64,000 nucleotides of DNA, taken from the NCBI RefSeq assembly GCF_017916325.1, contig NC_090157.1, forward strand, positions 191,001-255,000. Reading direction: 5' to 3'. This document shows positions 9,760 through 19,723 of this stretch, in pieces. The DNA comes from Leishmania martiniquensis (taxonomy: Eukaryota; Euglenozoa; Kinetoplastea; Trypanosomatida; Trypanosomatidae). The notes beneath the pieces are model-generated. The model saw only the letters and a list, made by a program, of their open reading frames with translations, did not search any database and had not been told where the DNA came from. The position numbers were made by a program, and so were the translations under genes. Position 1 is the stretch's first letter; each line of letters begins with the position of its first letter.

Positions 9760-12700
9760 TCAAAGAGGTCCGTCCGTCTTGAGAAATAGCTGCGTCATTT
9801 CCTCGACGGTTGGATAGCCATCGTCGCCGTCGCCAACATCGGCGTTCCCAGTAGGCGCAGAAGTAACCGGCGACGCTGCTGTGCCGTATGAGTCACCATT
9901 CCTGCGAGGCGGCACGGCGGCAGCTTGACCCGCTGTCGCGCCGTCATCCACGCCTCTCGTCGCGACGGCGGCGTCAGCGGCTTGGTGGAGCAGACGACGA
10001 CGCATCTCGCGCGTCTCGACGACACAGACGCTCTCGTAAAACGTCCTCGCACATACAAGAATCTGATTGAGAGTTACCCCACTGCTCAGCTCGTTGGCAA
10101 ACTGTAGGAGCGTCTCGTACGCCTGAACGTGTCTCACGATCTGTGTAGCGAGCGCGCCCAGCAAAGCCACCGTCACGACAACCTCGTACGATGTTGTGTA
10201 GGGGCAGGCAAAGAACACATCCCAGAGGCGCATGGTGTCGGCCATGTTCGGCAGATCGCGCTTGAAGCAGACCAAGATCCAGCGGAAGGCGAAGGACATG
10301 TTCTCGTCCATGCAGTTGTTCTTGAGGTGGTTGTACAGACTCGGATAGAAGTGCCGCGTCAGTACCTGCACTTGGTAGAGCTTCCGCTGCACTCCCTTCA
10401 CAGCCGCGTACGGGGCGTCCGCCCTGCGCTCCTCAATGATAAAGTTCGTCGACATGTGCTCGCTCAGGATCTTGCGATAGCACATGAACATGGCTGCCTC
10501 AGACGCTGGCGCGGGATCTGGTGCCTGCGGCAGAGAGGACAACGTGACAAGCAAAGCCACTGCCGCGACATCGCTCATGCCCTGGCTGTAGCCAAGATCC
10601 ATGTCCAGCATAACATGCGCCAGCAAGAGCTCCCGCAGCACACGGAGCATGTCCGAGTCGTCGTCTCGAAAGGAGGGGTGGTTGCGCTCCGTCCTCTGCA
10701 CATCCTTCATGATAGAATGCTTGGCGTACCGGTAGGCAGAGAAACGCGTCTCCTGCTCCGGCAGAAACGATTTCCACTGTGACGTGAGGCGCGTGTACAG
10801 TGACTCTTCCTCTCGGAGCACCTCGGCTTGTTCGGCCTCGGTAGACCCTACTGCGTAGGCTCCGAGCAGGTAGCACCACACTTCGAAACGGATGTTGCTG
10901 TCTGCCAGCCCTCCTCGCTCGTACACAGCTCGACGGAAGGCGCGCCAGCGGGACGCGTTCAGTCTCTTTGCCGGCGACGGCACGGCCACCAAAGTCATAC
11001 CGCGCGTGGCGGGGCTCTCCGGTTCGCCCTCCAGCTGCTGAAACGGGCCCTGCTGTTCGCTCTGGACATCGAAGACGGACTCCCACTCCGCAGCAGTCAC
11101 CGGAGACGGGACACTGCTTCCGCCTCCTTGCGAGAGGGACGGCCGCGGCGGTGCGTAACATGGGCCGAGCCGTATGGCCGTCATCTCGTCTGTGAGATCC
11201 TCAAAAGATGAAGCGCTGGAATGGCCCCGCCCCGTCTCTCGCTGTTCAGCCGCCGACCTCCCTGCGCGCGTGACCGTGTCACCCCGCGTCCCTCTGCCGC
11301 CGTGAAGGCCATCCCTGCCACCCACGGTCGGCTTGAGCGGCGACGCCCGCAATGTCGGCGTCGTCGACGGGGATGGTGAGTTTGGTGCACCTGCGCCCAT
11401 GGCTTCGCAGCGCTGGTTGGGGGTGTAGTGCGTGAGCACACCGCCGAATCCGCGAGCGCGACCACGAAAGAGCGCCCCCGTGAAGAGCCGCTTGCGCCAT
11501 CGCTGCATCTCACCATCTGACAGCTGCGCCTGCGAGATCCCAGCGCTGCTCGTACTGCTGGCTGCCGGTGATGACGGAAACCCTCGAGGCGCGCTACCGA
11601 TTCGGGCCGCCCCCTGTGGCGCCGTCAGTTCAAAAAGAGTTGTGGTTCCCCGGCATGGTGACGCCGACGAGCCGCTAGCGCCATCGGGCAGGAGTAGAGA
11701 CATGTTGTTGCGGCCTCCACGACAAGCATAGACAAGCTCGGGTGCGTGCTGCCGCAGCGCTGCAACGCACCGCGCAATGCCGCCTTTGTTAAAGACAAAG
11801 GCGAAAGAGCTGCCCGGCGCAGGGCGGTTTGACGAACGGGCTGCCGCAACGCCACCAGGCGCCAACGGCGATGTGAACGTGTACGCCAGCGAGGTGCTGG
11901 AGACACAACTGAACGCGTCCGAGAGACTCTTGGCGACGTAGGCGACCGCGCCTGCTTCAATCTGTAGCGTCAGCATCTGCACGCGCCGATCGCGCGGCGT
12001 CAATAAATCGGTGTCGTTGCTCTCCGCCTCCACAATGTCGCGCACGGCGAAGCAAAGGAACCCCGGTGGTTCTGCGTTGCTGCCGGTGGTACCTGCAGCG
12101 GTTTTTCCAGAGGCGGCAGCCCTTGGAAACGTCATGGCGGTTGAAGTTGAGCACTGTGGATCACGGTGACTTGGGGGCGTGACAAGCGGTGCCGAGGCTA
12201 ACGTGTACGAGACACCCCTCGCCTGCCCCATCTCGGTCACGTCAACCATCCGTGAGGCTGCAACATCAGCGGCGCGCCACAGAACCACAGCGACGGTGCT
12301 GCTCTGTTTCTTCACCGAAGATGCGGCAGCGGCTCCACTCGTTGGCTGACTTCGCGGAAAGCCCAACAGAGAGGAGCTTTCCTCCGTCCCTCTCAGCCCT
12401 GTCTGTGTGGCGTTCGACGTCACCGTCAAGCCCTCCCCGGCGTCCTGCAGCTTCTGCGGAGATACGGCAAACTCCGTGACGTGCTGCCCTGCTGGGCTGT
12501 AGAGCTGCGGCAGCTGAATGCCCTCGGCTGCAGGAAAGAAGCCCGAGTCGCCAGCGGAGGTGGAAAAGCTTTCACCACCGTCGTTGAGACTTTCCGGCTC
12601 CCCGTCCTCTTCCTCTGCACCGTCCCTGTCGTCCACCGCGCCCAAGGGAAGGAGAGCGTCCGTCGTTGGCAGAACCGAGAGCAAGCCCTCCTCGGCCGCG

Positions 12701-13176
12701 CTCCCCCCCGCGTAAGCAAAGCTAGGATTCTGCGAGGCACAAAAAGCGGCTCCTTCAGTGGCGAACGCAAGCTGCCGCGTCGACGGCGCCGACGTTTCGG
12801 TGACGGCGCCCATCGAAGTCCACATATCCTCCGGCAGCTCGCACACAAGCAGGGTGCCCTGCTCCTGAGGTAGAGTAGAAGCATGCGGCTGTGGCGATGA
12901 CCTGGAGGCCGGCAAGACATAGGTAGACGGCGCGGACACGAGCGTCTTAGCCGTGGGGGCAACGCTAAGAGAGCCACCTCCCACGCCCTCAGCGCTGTCA
13001 CTGCCACCAGCGCCGCTCTTGTCCGCCTCCGGGACGCCCGAAAGGTCCCGAAGTGCACGCGCCAGCGAGGGAACAGAGCCGCTCGCTGTTGCGGCTAACG
13101 AGATGTGCTCGAAAATCGCATAGCGGTGGCATTCATCGTTGAGGAAATGCAGCACGTCTTGCGCAGAGAGGGACAT
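9760..13176 (-). CDS. TBC-domain Rab GTPase-activating protein
   Basis: 1138 residues, ATG at 13176 confirmed. The C-terminal third holds a TBC domain (roughly residues 750-1035). It starts with RFEVWCYLLGAY and carries the arginine finger in IMKDVQRTE (Arg near 827) and the glutamine finger in YSQGMSDV (Gln near 865). Late helices are FRWILVCFKRDL and LWDVFFACPY. Both catalytic fingers being present suggests an active RabGAP that speeds GTP hydrolysis by a Rab in membrane traffic. The layout (long N-terminal part, TBC at the end, LLGAY/SQGMSD signatures) is closest to the GYP7/TBC1D15 group. The first 700 residues are Ser/Ala/Gly-rich with no domain I can name, although a folded segment around VQMLTLQIEAGAVAYVAKSL may belong to an N-terminal Rab-binding-like module. 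The partner Rab cannot be inferred. Confidence 0.93.
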   Translation of the reverse strand: MSLSAQDVLHFLNDECHRYAIFEHISLAATASGSVPSLARALRDLSGVPEADKSGAGGSDSAEGVGGGSLSVAPTAKTLVSAPSTYVLPASRSSPQPHASTLPQEQGTLLVCELPEDMWTSMGAVTETSAPSTRQLAFATEGAAFCASQNPSFAYAGGSAAEEGLLSVLPTTDALLPLGAVDDRDGAEEEDGEPESLNDGGESFSTSAGDSGFFPAAEGIQLPQLYSPAGQHVTEFAVSPQKLQDAGEGLTVTSNATQTGLRGTEESSSLLGFPRSQPTSGAAAASSVKKQSSTVAVVLWRAADVAASRMVDVTEMGQARGVSYTLASAPLVTPPSHRDPQCSTSTAMTFPRAAASGKTAAGTTGSNAEPPGFLCFAVRDIVEAESNDTDLLTPRDRRVQMLTLQIEAGAVAYVAKSLSDAFSCVSSTSLAYTFTSPLAPGGVAAARSSNRPAPGSSFAFVFNKGGIARCVAALRQHAPELVYACRGGRNNMSLLLPDGASGSSASPCRGTTTLFELTAPQGAARIGSAPRGFPSSPAASSTSSAGISQAQLSDGEMQRWRKRLFTGALFRGRARGFGGVLTHYTPNQRCEAMGAGAPNSPSPSTTPTLRASPLKPTVGGRDGLHGGRGTRGDTVTRAGRSAAEQRETGRGHSSASSFEDLTDEMTAIRLGPCYAPPRPSLSQGGGSSVPSPVTAAEWESVFDVQSEQQGPFQQLEGEPESPATRGMTLVAVPSPAKRLNASRWRAFRRAVYERGGLADSNIRFEVWCYLLGAYAVGSTEAEQAEVLREEESLYTRLTSQWKSFLPEQETRFSAYRYAKHSIMKDVQRTERNHPSFRDDDSDMLRVLRELLLAHVMLDMDLGYSQGMSDVAAVALLVTLSSLPQAPDPAPASEAAMFMCYRKILSEHMSTNFIIEERRADAPYAAVKGVQRKLYQVQVLTRHFYPSLYNHLKNNCMDENMSFAFRWILVCFKRDLPNMADTMRLWDVFFACPYTTSYEVVVTVALLGALATQIVRHVQAYETLLQFANELSSGVTLNQILVCARTFYESVCVVETREMRRRLLHQAADAAVATRGVDDGATAGQAAAVPPRRNGDSYGTAASPVTSAPTGNADVGDGDDGYPTVEEMTQLFLKTDGPL

Positions 13177-14162
13177 GGTTCAAAGGGTAGGAGGGACAGA
13201 TGATGATGCAGTTGTGCGCGCCTGCAGATGCGCCTGCGCGTACAAAGAGTGCAGGGGTGTGTACCCGTGTGCCGGCCCCCTCCCCCTCCAGAATCGGAGG
13301 GCGGAGTTAAGTACGCGCGTACGTGGGTAGAAGAGAGGGGGGAAGGGGACACATACACGACCGCCTCCAGCGAAGCAAACGCGCGAACGATCAACAACAA
13401 CAAAAAGAAGGCGGCACGGCAACAAAAATGAAATCGGCAAATAAAGGACAGATTGCGCGACGCAGCGGGGGGGCGAACGCGAAACAACCGGTGCGGCGAT
13501 GCACGGCTGCGCGGCAGCAACAAGGCGCACCCCGGACGCCCCAAGAAGCGTGAGTAACGCGACTACCGTGTATGTGCCCGAGCGTACAAACGCGTTGCTA
13601 TTTGCATAGGGTGCGTGCGGGTGTGTGCCCGGATCGCCCCCTCCCTCCCCACTCTCTCTCCTTCGCTTTGTGTGTGTGTGTGTGAACGAGAGCCGAAAGA
13701 TGCGGGTGCTGTGAGCGATGCCCGCGGCTTCACAGAGGAACAAAGAAGCGCACTCGAAATAGCCGAGAGGATGACGAGAGCTGCGTGGTCGCAGCGGAGG
13801 AAGAAAGAGAAAATCACCGAGACGAAGGTATGGGTAGCGCAGATGCATCGCAGCATCGTCCTTCCACAAGTTCAACGGCAGCGCGAGTCAGGCACGCGCA
13901 GCACTCTGACTTCAGATGAGGAGCGCAGGCTGCTCCCCTCCCCTCAGTGGCCACGGCGCCGGTTCCGTATTGTTCGTCGGTCTCACCGCGATCATCTGTG
14001 GCCCGCCCAACCGCGAAGATGTCAGAAACCCAAACAAGCAGAGGCACAGGTAGAGCACTACTTCTGCGATTAACATACTATACACTCAAGAAGAGTGGGG
14101 AAGGGTGCCCGCCGCCCAACCCTTCAAAACGCCACGAAGACTGTTCTGGCGCACAAGCGCGC
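13177..14162. other. gene-free interval
   Basis: Low-complexity spacer. Purine tract at 13181-13207 and a stronger one at about 13328-13350 on the plus strand, possible splice signals for the TBC gene. TG microsatellite at 13669-13684. No gene supported. Confidence 0.6.
13669..13684 (+). repeat. (TG)n microsatellite
   Basis: Eight TG dinucleotides in a row. Confidence 0.9.
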
Positions 14163-15479
14163 TTAATCGCAGCGATACAACAGGTGGACGCCGAGCCGCG
14201 TTTCCACCGGGGCGCTCACCTCGCCACGGCGCAGCCTGAACGCTGCCTCATCGATTTCATCTGCAAAAGTGCCCTTCTCGACCATCCCGAGATCGCCGCG
14301 CTTCTTTTTGGAGGACACTTCGCAGTACTCGCCGACGGCGGCGACGAACTCCTCGGCAGTCCATGGCGAGAAGCCGAGTTCCGGCACAAGTGGGACTCGC
14401 CGCTGGTGATCCGCCAAAATGTCACGCGCCATGTCAAGCGCGTCGGCGCAAGAGCGGGTGATGAGCTCACCCTTGTTGTGCCCGCGTGAGATCGGGTTAT
14501 CGACGTCTTTATGTTTGATCACGAGCTGAAAGAGGTGAATCGGCGTGTGCTCTGCCTCACCAGAGGCACTGACAGTCGCGGTCAGGGAGGCACCGGCTGC
14601 GTCCGCAGTTGTCGGCAGGACGGTCGACGCGGCAGCCTCGCCGGCCCTTCCAGCGGTGGCGATACAAGCACCATGGGCGTCGGAGACGGAAGCCGCTCCC
14701 GTTGCCGCGGATGCTGTTGACTCACTCGCCACCTGTCGTCCGGGTTCGGGGGGCACAGACGCCGGGGCACTGGTGCCCAATGCGTCTGCCGTACGTGGCG
14801 CTGATACGGGGCCCGTCGCAGAGTCCGCGCCAGCAATAGAGCGCGAAGCGCCATCTGCCCCACGGCGCCCACTCTCCGCCGACGCCGACCCCGACCTGTT
14901 CCACTGCGCCGCAGGGCCTTCGTCACTGCCCTCCCGCGGTCGCTTCACCGGTGGTGCCCCTGCGCGGAGCTCGTAGGTGCGCATGCTGTAGCCAAACTGT
15001 ATCGCCGCCCCCAGGGTGATGGGGATGGGCTTGCGCGGCTCCACACGCTTCCCCCCTAGCCGCACCCCGTTGGTGGAGCCCAAGTCCAGCAGCACAAAGC
15101 AGGCGTGCTCCTTGTTGAAAATGAGCGCGGCGTGCACCGAGCTGATCGAGGGGTGCTCCAGCACGTAGTCGCAGGCTGGGCTTTTGCCGAAAAGGTAATA
15201 CGGAAAGCGCTGCAGACCGAGAGCGGGGAAGAGTGCCCCGCCCCGCACACAATGAAGGTGGAAGGACCGCGACGGCAGGCCCGCCCACGCAGGGCAGCGA
15301 AAGATCGTGGCTTGCTTGTTGAGCTTGACCGGGTCTGTCGCGGCAATGATGTGTGGCGGCAGCGACTGGGCGGCCTCACTCAGCGGGATCGATAAGGCGT
15401 GGAGGTCGTGCTCGTCAGCGGTGGAGACGGTTTCCGCCGCCCGCGCCAGCTTGGCCACTTGCGCCTGGAAGCTGCTCAT
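14163..15479 (-). CDS. PAR45: FHA domain + parvulin-type peptidyl-prolyl isomerase
   Basis: 438 residues from the ATG at 15479 (the longer frame to 15497 starts at GTG). N-terminal FHA domain, about 70-172: YYLFGKS (94-100), SSVHAAL (113-119) and DLGSTNG (132-138). These are the phosphothreonine-binding positions, and the block resembles the FHA of NIPP1. A Ser/Ala/Gly-rich linker (about 175-315) leads to a parvulin domain (about 318-438) with QLVIKHK, EYCEVSS, KKRGDLGMVEKG, AAFRLRRGEVSAPV and GVHLLYRCD. The catalytic Cys and the late His are kept. Aligned without gaps to Pin1, the first His of HLLVKH is Gln, and the basic Arg-Arg loop that gives Pin1 its phospho-specificity is absent (KHKDVDNP). 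The fusion is known in trypanosomatids as PAR42/PAR45, a nuclear parvulin in T. brucei. Acting on phosphoproteins through the FHA rather than the catalytic pocket is inference. Confidence 0.93.
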   Translation of the reverse strand: MSSFQAQVAKLARAAETVSTADEHDLHALSIPLSEAAQSLPPHIIAATDPVKLNKQATIFRCPAWAGLPSRSFHLHCVRGGALFPALGLQRFPYYLFGKSPACDYVLEHPSISSVHAALIFNKEHACFVLLDLGSTNGVRLGGKRVEPRKPIPITLGAAIQFGYSMRTYELRAGAPPVKRPREGSDEGPAAQWNRSGSASAESGRRGADGASRSIAGADSATGPVSAPRTADALGTSAPASVPPEPGRQVASESTASAATGAASVSDAHGACIATAGRAGEAAASTVLPTTADAAGASLTATVSASGEAEHTPIHLFQLVIKHKDVDNPISRGHNKGELITRSCADALDMARDILADHQRRVPLVPELGFSPWTAEEFVAAVGEYCEVSSKKKRGDLGMVEKGTFADEIDEAAFRLRRGEVSAPVETRLGVHLLYRCD

Positions 15480-15516
15480 GACCACCTCCAGTGTCACTCT
15501 TCAGGGCAGCGCGAAC

Positions 15517-15560
15517 CTAACAGAGGAGAAGAGTAAGCGAGCATAGAGAAAAAAAAATAA
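15517..15560 (-). promoter_or_regulatory. putative trans-splice acceptor, FHA-parvulin gene
   Basis: Plus-strand purine tract at 15522-15560, including nine A, gives a transcript pyrimidine tract. The first AG after it (CT at 15517-15518) leaves about 38 nt of 5' UTR. It also excludes the GTG-initiated extension only narrowly, so the ATG at 15479 is preferred. Confidence 0.5.
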
Positions 15561-16042
15561 AGCTCACTTGAGATCGCACGCGTCTGCAGGGGCATCGTGC
15601 GAGTCGCATGGCTTCCCCACATGCCCCTTTCTCGCTTTCCCCTCCATATCCCTCCTCTTGGGGTAGGGCCTCTAGATGGGGCACAGGTGCGCACAGACCA
15701 GAGAGCGCGGGGGAAGGCTGGAGGACGGGGGGAGGAAGGGCGAGAAGAGAGCGCAGCCTTCGCGCAGGGACTGTAGCAGGCAACGAGCAGCTGCTCTACG
15801 TGTCACTGGACTCGATCATGCGTCGCGGATGAGAGCATGCCGGACAAGCTCCACGAGGCGGCGATACGGTTTCCCATACTTGCTGTTGCTTCAAGGTCTC
15901 CAGCGAGCGCTGCACTCGTGCTTTAGGGGAGAGGAGAGAGGGGGAAGCAACACATACAGTCAGTGACACCTGCCGGTAGTGTGGCGCGCTACGCGCGTAG
16001 AGACACGTCTAGCCACCACAACACTCTGTACCGTGCCCAAAC
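15561..16042. other. gene-free interval
   Basis: Short spacer. Nothing beyond small overlapping reading frames and a purine-rich plus-strand patch near 15705-15770. Confidence 0.6.
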
Positions 16043-18742
16043 TTACACGGCGCTATTGCCATTCCACTTGATGACGTTTTCCTTGTGCGCCAGTGAACTG
16101 TTCCGCCGTGGGCTCCATCCGCGGTAGGGGTTGCGCAGATCTCGCATCACCTTCGGCTGCATCGTGAAAGGGTGCGGGGTGCGCTTGTGGTTTGAAAACA
16201 CCATCTCGCCGCCGCGGCCGAAGAAGTCCCACCCGCTAGCGTGGTCATGCAGGCCCTTCGGGATCGGGCGTGGGTCTCGCTCCGCGTCGGCGTGGCTGCC
16301 TGTGAAGGCGTCGCGGCGGCGCTCGTGCAGGCGTACAAAATCGCGGCGCATCGCATCATCAGCAAGGGACGTGAGTGTGGCCGCGCTGCTTCGCCGACCT
16401 GGGCGGGCAGCGACGCTGAGCCGCCCACCGCTGACTGCAGCGCCAGCAGACGCGGCACGGCATTTCATGTCCAGTAGGGAAAGAGTTGCCTTCCTGCGGG
16501 GGTCAGCACGACACGGGGTCGGTGAAGAATCGGCGCTCGTGCAGCAAGAATGCTCATCGGTGCTGCCGTGCGGCGGCGACGGATGATTCACCGCTGCAGT
16601 ATTAGCGGCAGTGGTAGGCGCCAATGCCAACTGTGGGCACTTCCCCAACTCTACACGACCCTCGATGGCAGCGCCGCTACTTAGCACGCTGCGTTCCTCG
16701 TCCGTGGCAAAGCGACGCACCACCTCTGGCGGGAACAAGTGAGGCAGCAGCCGCACCATTTCGTGCCGCTGTGCCGATGAGGAGCACAGCGCAAACGCAG
16801 CGTGTGCTAGAGTGACCAACTCCGCCTCCAAAGTCTGATGTTCTGTCGACACGCACACTGGCGCCCTGCGCTGCGAGGCCGCCACCATCATCGGCGTCCG
16901 TGCAAGAAGGTCGAAGGCGCGCTCGGATTGGCCCACCTGCAGCAGCGCCGGTCCGACAGCTGCCATCACCAAGTCGGTGACCATCATGTCATCTCGAAGA
17001 AGAAGATCATCGAGAAGACGGACGACGGTGACAGGGATGGCTGAAGCTGACAGCCGCAACTCGTATCCCTGACTGTCAGTGTCCGTACGCGGTGACTGCG
17101 GCAGCTGGTCACGCCCTTCACCGTCTGTCATTCGTGAGTTCGGCACTGCCTTCCTCGCTCGCACCAGCAGCGGTGCCGCAGCGGCCGGGAGGGAGGAAAA
17201 GAGGACATTCAGAGTAATGGCATCGAGTCGAAGGACCGGTGCTGTGACGGTGCTCTCGCCGTGCGGGGAGGCGCTCGCAGGGCACGCTCCATTTTCCCCG
17301 GAATGCGAGAGCGAGCAAAGGCCAGTAGGGGTGGCAGAGAGATAGACAGTCGCGGACCTGTTCAGGAAGAGGTGGCAGAACGTGAACAGCGCGTCCTTCC
17401 AAAGCCCGTGGACCGCGAAGAGGTTCAGCAGCTCGTGCACGTCCTCCAGCGGCGGAGGACGCGTGGGGCTGTTGTGGCTGCGATCACGACGGCTGCCCAC
17501 AGTGTCCGCCTCAGCGGCAAATTCAGAGCCGGCCACAGGGCCGTAGAGGTGCTCCCAGCAGCAGAGCGCATCACAAAGCGGCGAGGGCGAGGTCGAGTCA
17601 CGGTCGCCCCTGCACAGGGAGCGAAAGAGCTGGCGCACCGCCTTGCGGCTGAGCGTTTGCAGCATCGGCAGCGGTGATGACGCAGTCGCGGTGCGCGCTG
17701 CCACCTGATGGCTCCCTTCAGTGCCAGTGTCCTCTACACTGGCGAACGGATGGGCGTTTTCACGCGACAGGGCCGGCGTTACCGGAGCGGCCGCATCATT
17801 GAAGAGTGAGCCAATCGAAGGACGCGTTGGCAAACCGCTGGGGGGATCCGGGTCACCTTTCGCCACGGGAGCGCCCCTTGCCGACCAATTCGTAGCGCTA
17901 GCGAAGCGCTGCGCCAGCTTCCAATCGCCTCGCCGGGCCGCCGCCTCGGCAAGCCATCGACGAGCATCGGCATCCTCGATACGGCTGCGATGGTGCGATA
18001 AGGCCTGTGCCTCCCTCAACCCTTTATCACCGCCATCCGACTTCAGGTAAGTCTCATACAACTCTATCGCCTCCTCCAGATGGGCATGCTGGCAAAGGAC
18101 GGGCATGAGCAACGTCGCCATGTGCTGCATGGTCGCAAACGAGAAGCTGAAACGACGCGTGGCTAAGTGAAACGTCTCCAAGGCGCCGATCGGCTGGTCA
18201 AGAGCGCAGTACGACCACACGAGGGTGACCCACAAGGACCTATTCGACGGAATCTCACCAGCGTAAGCCTGGTCACGCAACGCGTCCACCGCCGGCACGA
18301 TGTCAGCTGCTTCCTTACTGCCAGCCGGCGTCTCTGCAGCCGAGCTGGGCGGTTCATCCCCCCTGCCCTCCAAGCCGCCGGTCTCTGCATTGTTGGCGCA
18401 TCGAGGTGACTGAGTTGGAGATGCTCGCGCGAGCGCAGCTGACGAGAGCGTAAAACACCCGGCGTAAGGGCCGTGATGCTCTACCATGTCCCTCAGCACC
18501 TTCTGGAAGTGCTCTGGGGTACGGCCGAGGCGCGCGTAACCGGCATTCAGCACCTCGAGAGAGCGAACCCAGTTGTGGCTGTCCAGTGGCAAAACAAGAC
18601 GGCGGTCAAGTGCCTTGCGACTGTACGCGGCGCGCATGGCGGCTCGATTTCGAAACCGCGAAGTTGTTGCCGTCCACGCCGACGGTTTCCAAAACTGTGT
18701 CGCGTAAGAGCCATGACGGCCAGCTACCTGAACTGGCTGCAT
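16043..18742 (-). CDS. PPR/TPR-like helical-repeat protein, probably mitochondrial
   Basis: 899 residues from the ATG at 18742. The frame runs on to 19021, but codons before 18742 are upstream of the likely splice acceptor. The first 45 residues are basic and poor in acidic residues (for example FRNRAAMRAAYSRK), as in mitochondrial presequences. A region near 165-230 has paired helices of pentatricopeptide type: SLWVTLVWSYCALDQPIGAL followed by a helix around TLLMPVLCQHAHLEEAIELY. Other helical pairs are spaced by Ser/Ala-rich linkers. The last 70 residues are basic with aromatic motifs (GWDFFGRGG, NPYRGWSP). That layout is common among trypanosomatid mitochondrial RNA-binding PPR proteins and mitoribosomal small-subunit factors, but I cannot name an orthologue. 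A role in mitochondrial RNA or ribosome biology is inference. Confidence 0.88.
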   Translation of the reverse strand: MQPVQVAGRHGSYATQFWKPSAWTATTSRFRNRAAMRAAYSRKALDRRLVLPLDSHNWVRSLEVLNAGYARLGRTPEHFQKVLRDMVEHHGPYAGCFTLSSAALARASPTQSPRCANNAETGGLEGRGDEPPSSAAETPAGSKEAADIVPAVDALRDQAYAGEIPSNRSLWVTLVWSYCALDQPIGALETFHLATRRFSFSFATMQHMATLLMPVLCQHAHLEEAIELYETYLKSDGGDKGLREAQALSHHRSRIEDADARRWLAEAAARRGDWKLAQRFASATNWSARGAPVAKGDPDPPSGLPTRPSIGSLFNDAAAPVTPALSRENAHPFASVEDTGTEGSHQVAARTATASSPLPMLQTLSRKAVRQLFRSLCRGDRDSTSPSPLCDALCCWEHLYGPVAGSEFAAEADTVGSRRDRSHNSPTRPPPLEDVHELLNLFAVHGLWKDALFTFCHLFLNRSATVYLSATPTGLCSLSHSGENGACPASASPHGESTVTAPVLRLDAITLNVLFSSLPAAAAPLLVRARKAVPNSRMTDGEGRDQLPQSPRTDTDSQGYELRLSASAIPVTVVRLLDDLLLRDDMMVTDLVMAAVGPALLQVGQSERAFDLLARTPMMVAASQRRAPVCVSTEHQTLEAELVTLAHAAFALCSSSAQRHEMVRLLPHLFPPEVVRRFATDEERSVLSSGAAIEGRVELGKCPQLALAPTTAANTAAVNHPSPPHGSTDEHSCCTSADSSPTPCRADPRRKATLSLLDMKCRAASAGAAVSGGRLSVAARPGRRSSAATLTSLADDAMRRDFVRLHERRRDAFTGSHADAERDPRPIPKGLHDHASGWDFFGRGGEMVFSNHKRTPHPFTMQPKVMRDLRNPYRGWSPRRNSSLAHKENVIKWNGNSAV

Positions 18743-18766
18743 CGCTCGCGCCGTCCCCTGTGAGGA

Positions 18767-18792
18767 CTGAGGGAGCGAAAGAGTAAGGGGGG
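18767..18792 (-). promoter_or_regulatory. putative trans-splice acceptor, PPR-like gene
   Basis: Plus-strand purine tract at 18769-18792 with CT at 18767-18768, so an AG about 24 nt upstream of the ATG at 18742. Supports the trimmed start. Confidence 0.5.
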
Positions 18793-19723
18793 CAGCACAG
18801 GTAAGGAGATCACAGTGCGCGATCGGCGGAATCGTCACACCGGTGTCACATACGACAAGAACAAAGTGTGGCAGAGAAAAAAGGCCACGCCGGAAAAGAT
18901 GAGAGAGCGCGTTAATGCACGCCGAGAAGAGGCGACATACAGTGCGCGTGTGGGGGGAGGGAGGGGGATGAAGCACGCGCTCTTCCCTCTGCGTGTCGCG
19001 CAGATCAGTTATTGCCCTCACAGCCGTTGGCGTTCACACCCGAGAGCATGAAGGGAAAGAGAGGGTGAGCGAGAGAGAGAGAGAGACGGACGAGAAAGCA
19101 AGAGGAACCACGAGATGCTCATGCATGGCGTCTTGGAGAAGAGCCCTCCCGTTGTGGTGATCGCAGGATGCGCTGCCATTCCTTCGATCAAGACCAGTCG
19201 TTGATGGGAAGCGACGAACGCCGCACATGCGCGGCTCGCGCAGCAGCGGTACATACAAACATGCATATATATATATGTGTGTATGTGTATTGTCACAGTA
19301 CGGGCATGCCTCCATTCGAATCCCTCGTTAGGGCCCCCTATGCTTCCATGTTTTTTTGTGGACGTGTTGTACAAGTGCACGTGCGCGTGCACGCAGCAGT
19401 GACGCTGCGCCGGCGAGACACCGAGGAGGGTGGGGCATGCGCTTACTAGTCGCCTATACAGAAGCAGTCCTGCTTCCCTCCCCCCCCCGACCATCAAGTC
19501 TCAGACACAGACGTGGGCACAAACATAGACACAGAGAGAGAGAGCGTAACAAAGAGCGACAGTGACGCGACCGACCCAACAAACTGCGAAAGAGAAGCAC
19601 CAGGAGCTGTGTGCAGCTCATCAGGCATGGCCAACCCCATCGTGTGAGGCAGGCCCTTGCGCTTCCTTGCGCGGTCGCTGTCACCCGTCACCCTTCCGCC
19701 GCTCAGCTAAAACGGCAACTTTG
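18793..19723. other. gene-free interval
   Basis: Contains GA-rich runs at about 19062-19086 and 19530-19546 and a TA/TG microsatellite at 19265-19290. No supported gene. A 93-159 residue set of overlapping frames here is low-complexity. Confidence 0.6.
19265..19290 (+). repeat. (AT)n/(GT)n microsatellite
   Basis: Alternating AT then GT/GTAT repeats. Confidence 0.85.

Noticed and set aside
10129..10782. 217-residue plus-strand frame
   Set aside because: Antisense to the conserved TBC domain, whose motifs clearly read on the minus strand.
19310..19330. tRNA B-box-like sequence (ATTCGAATCCC)
   Set aside because: No A box, acceptor stem or cloverleaf could be built around it.
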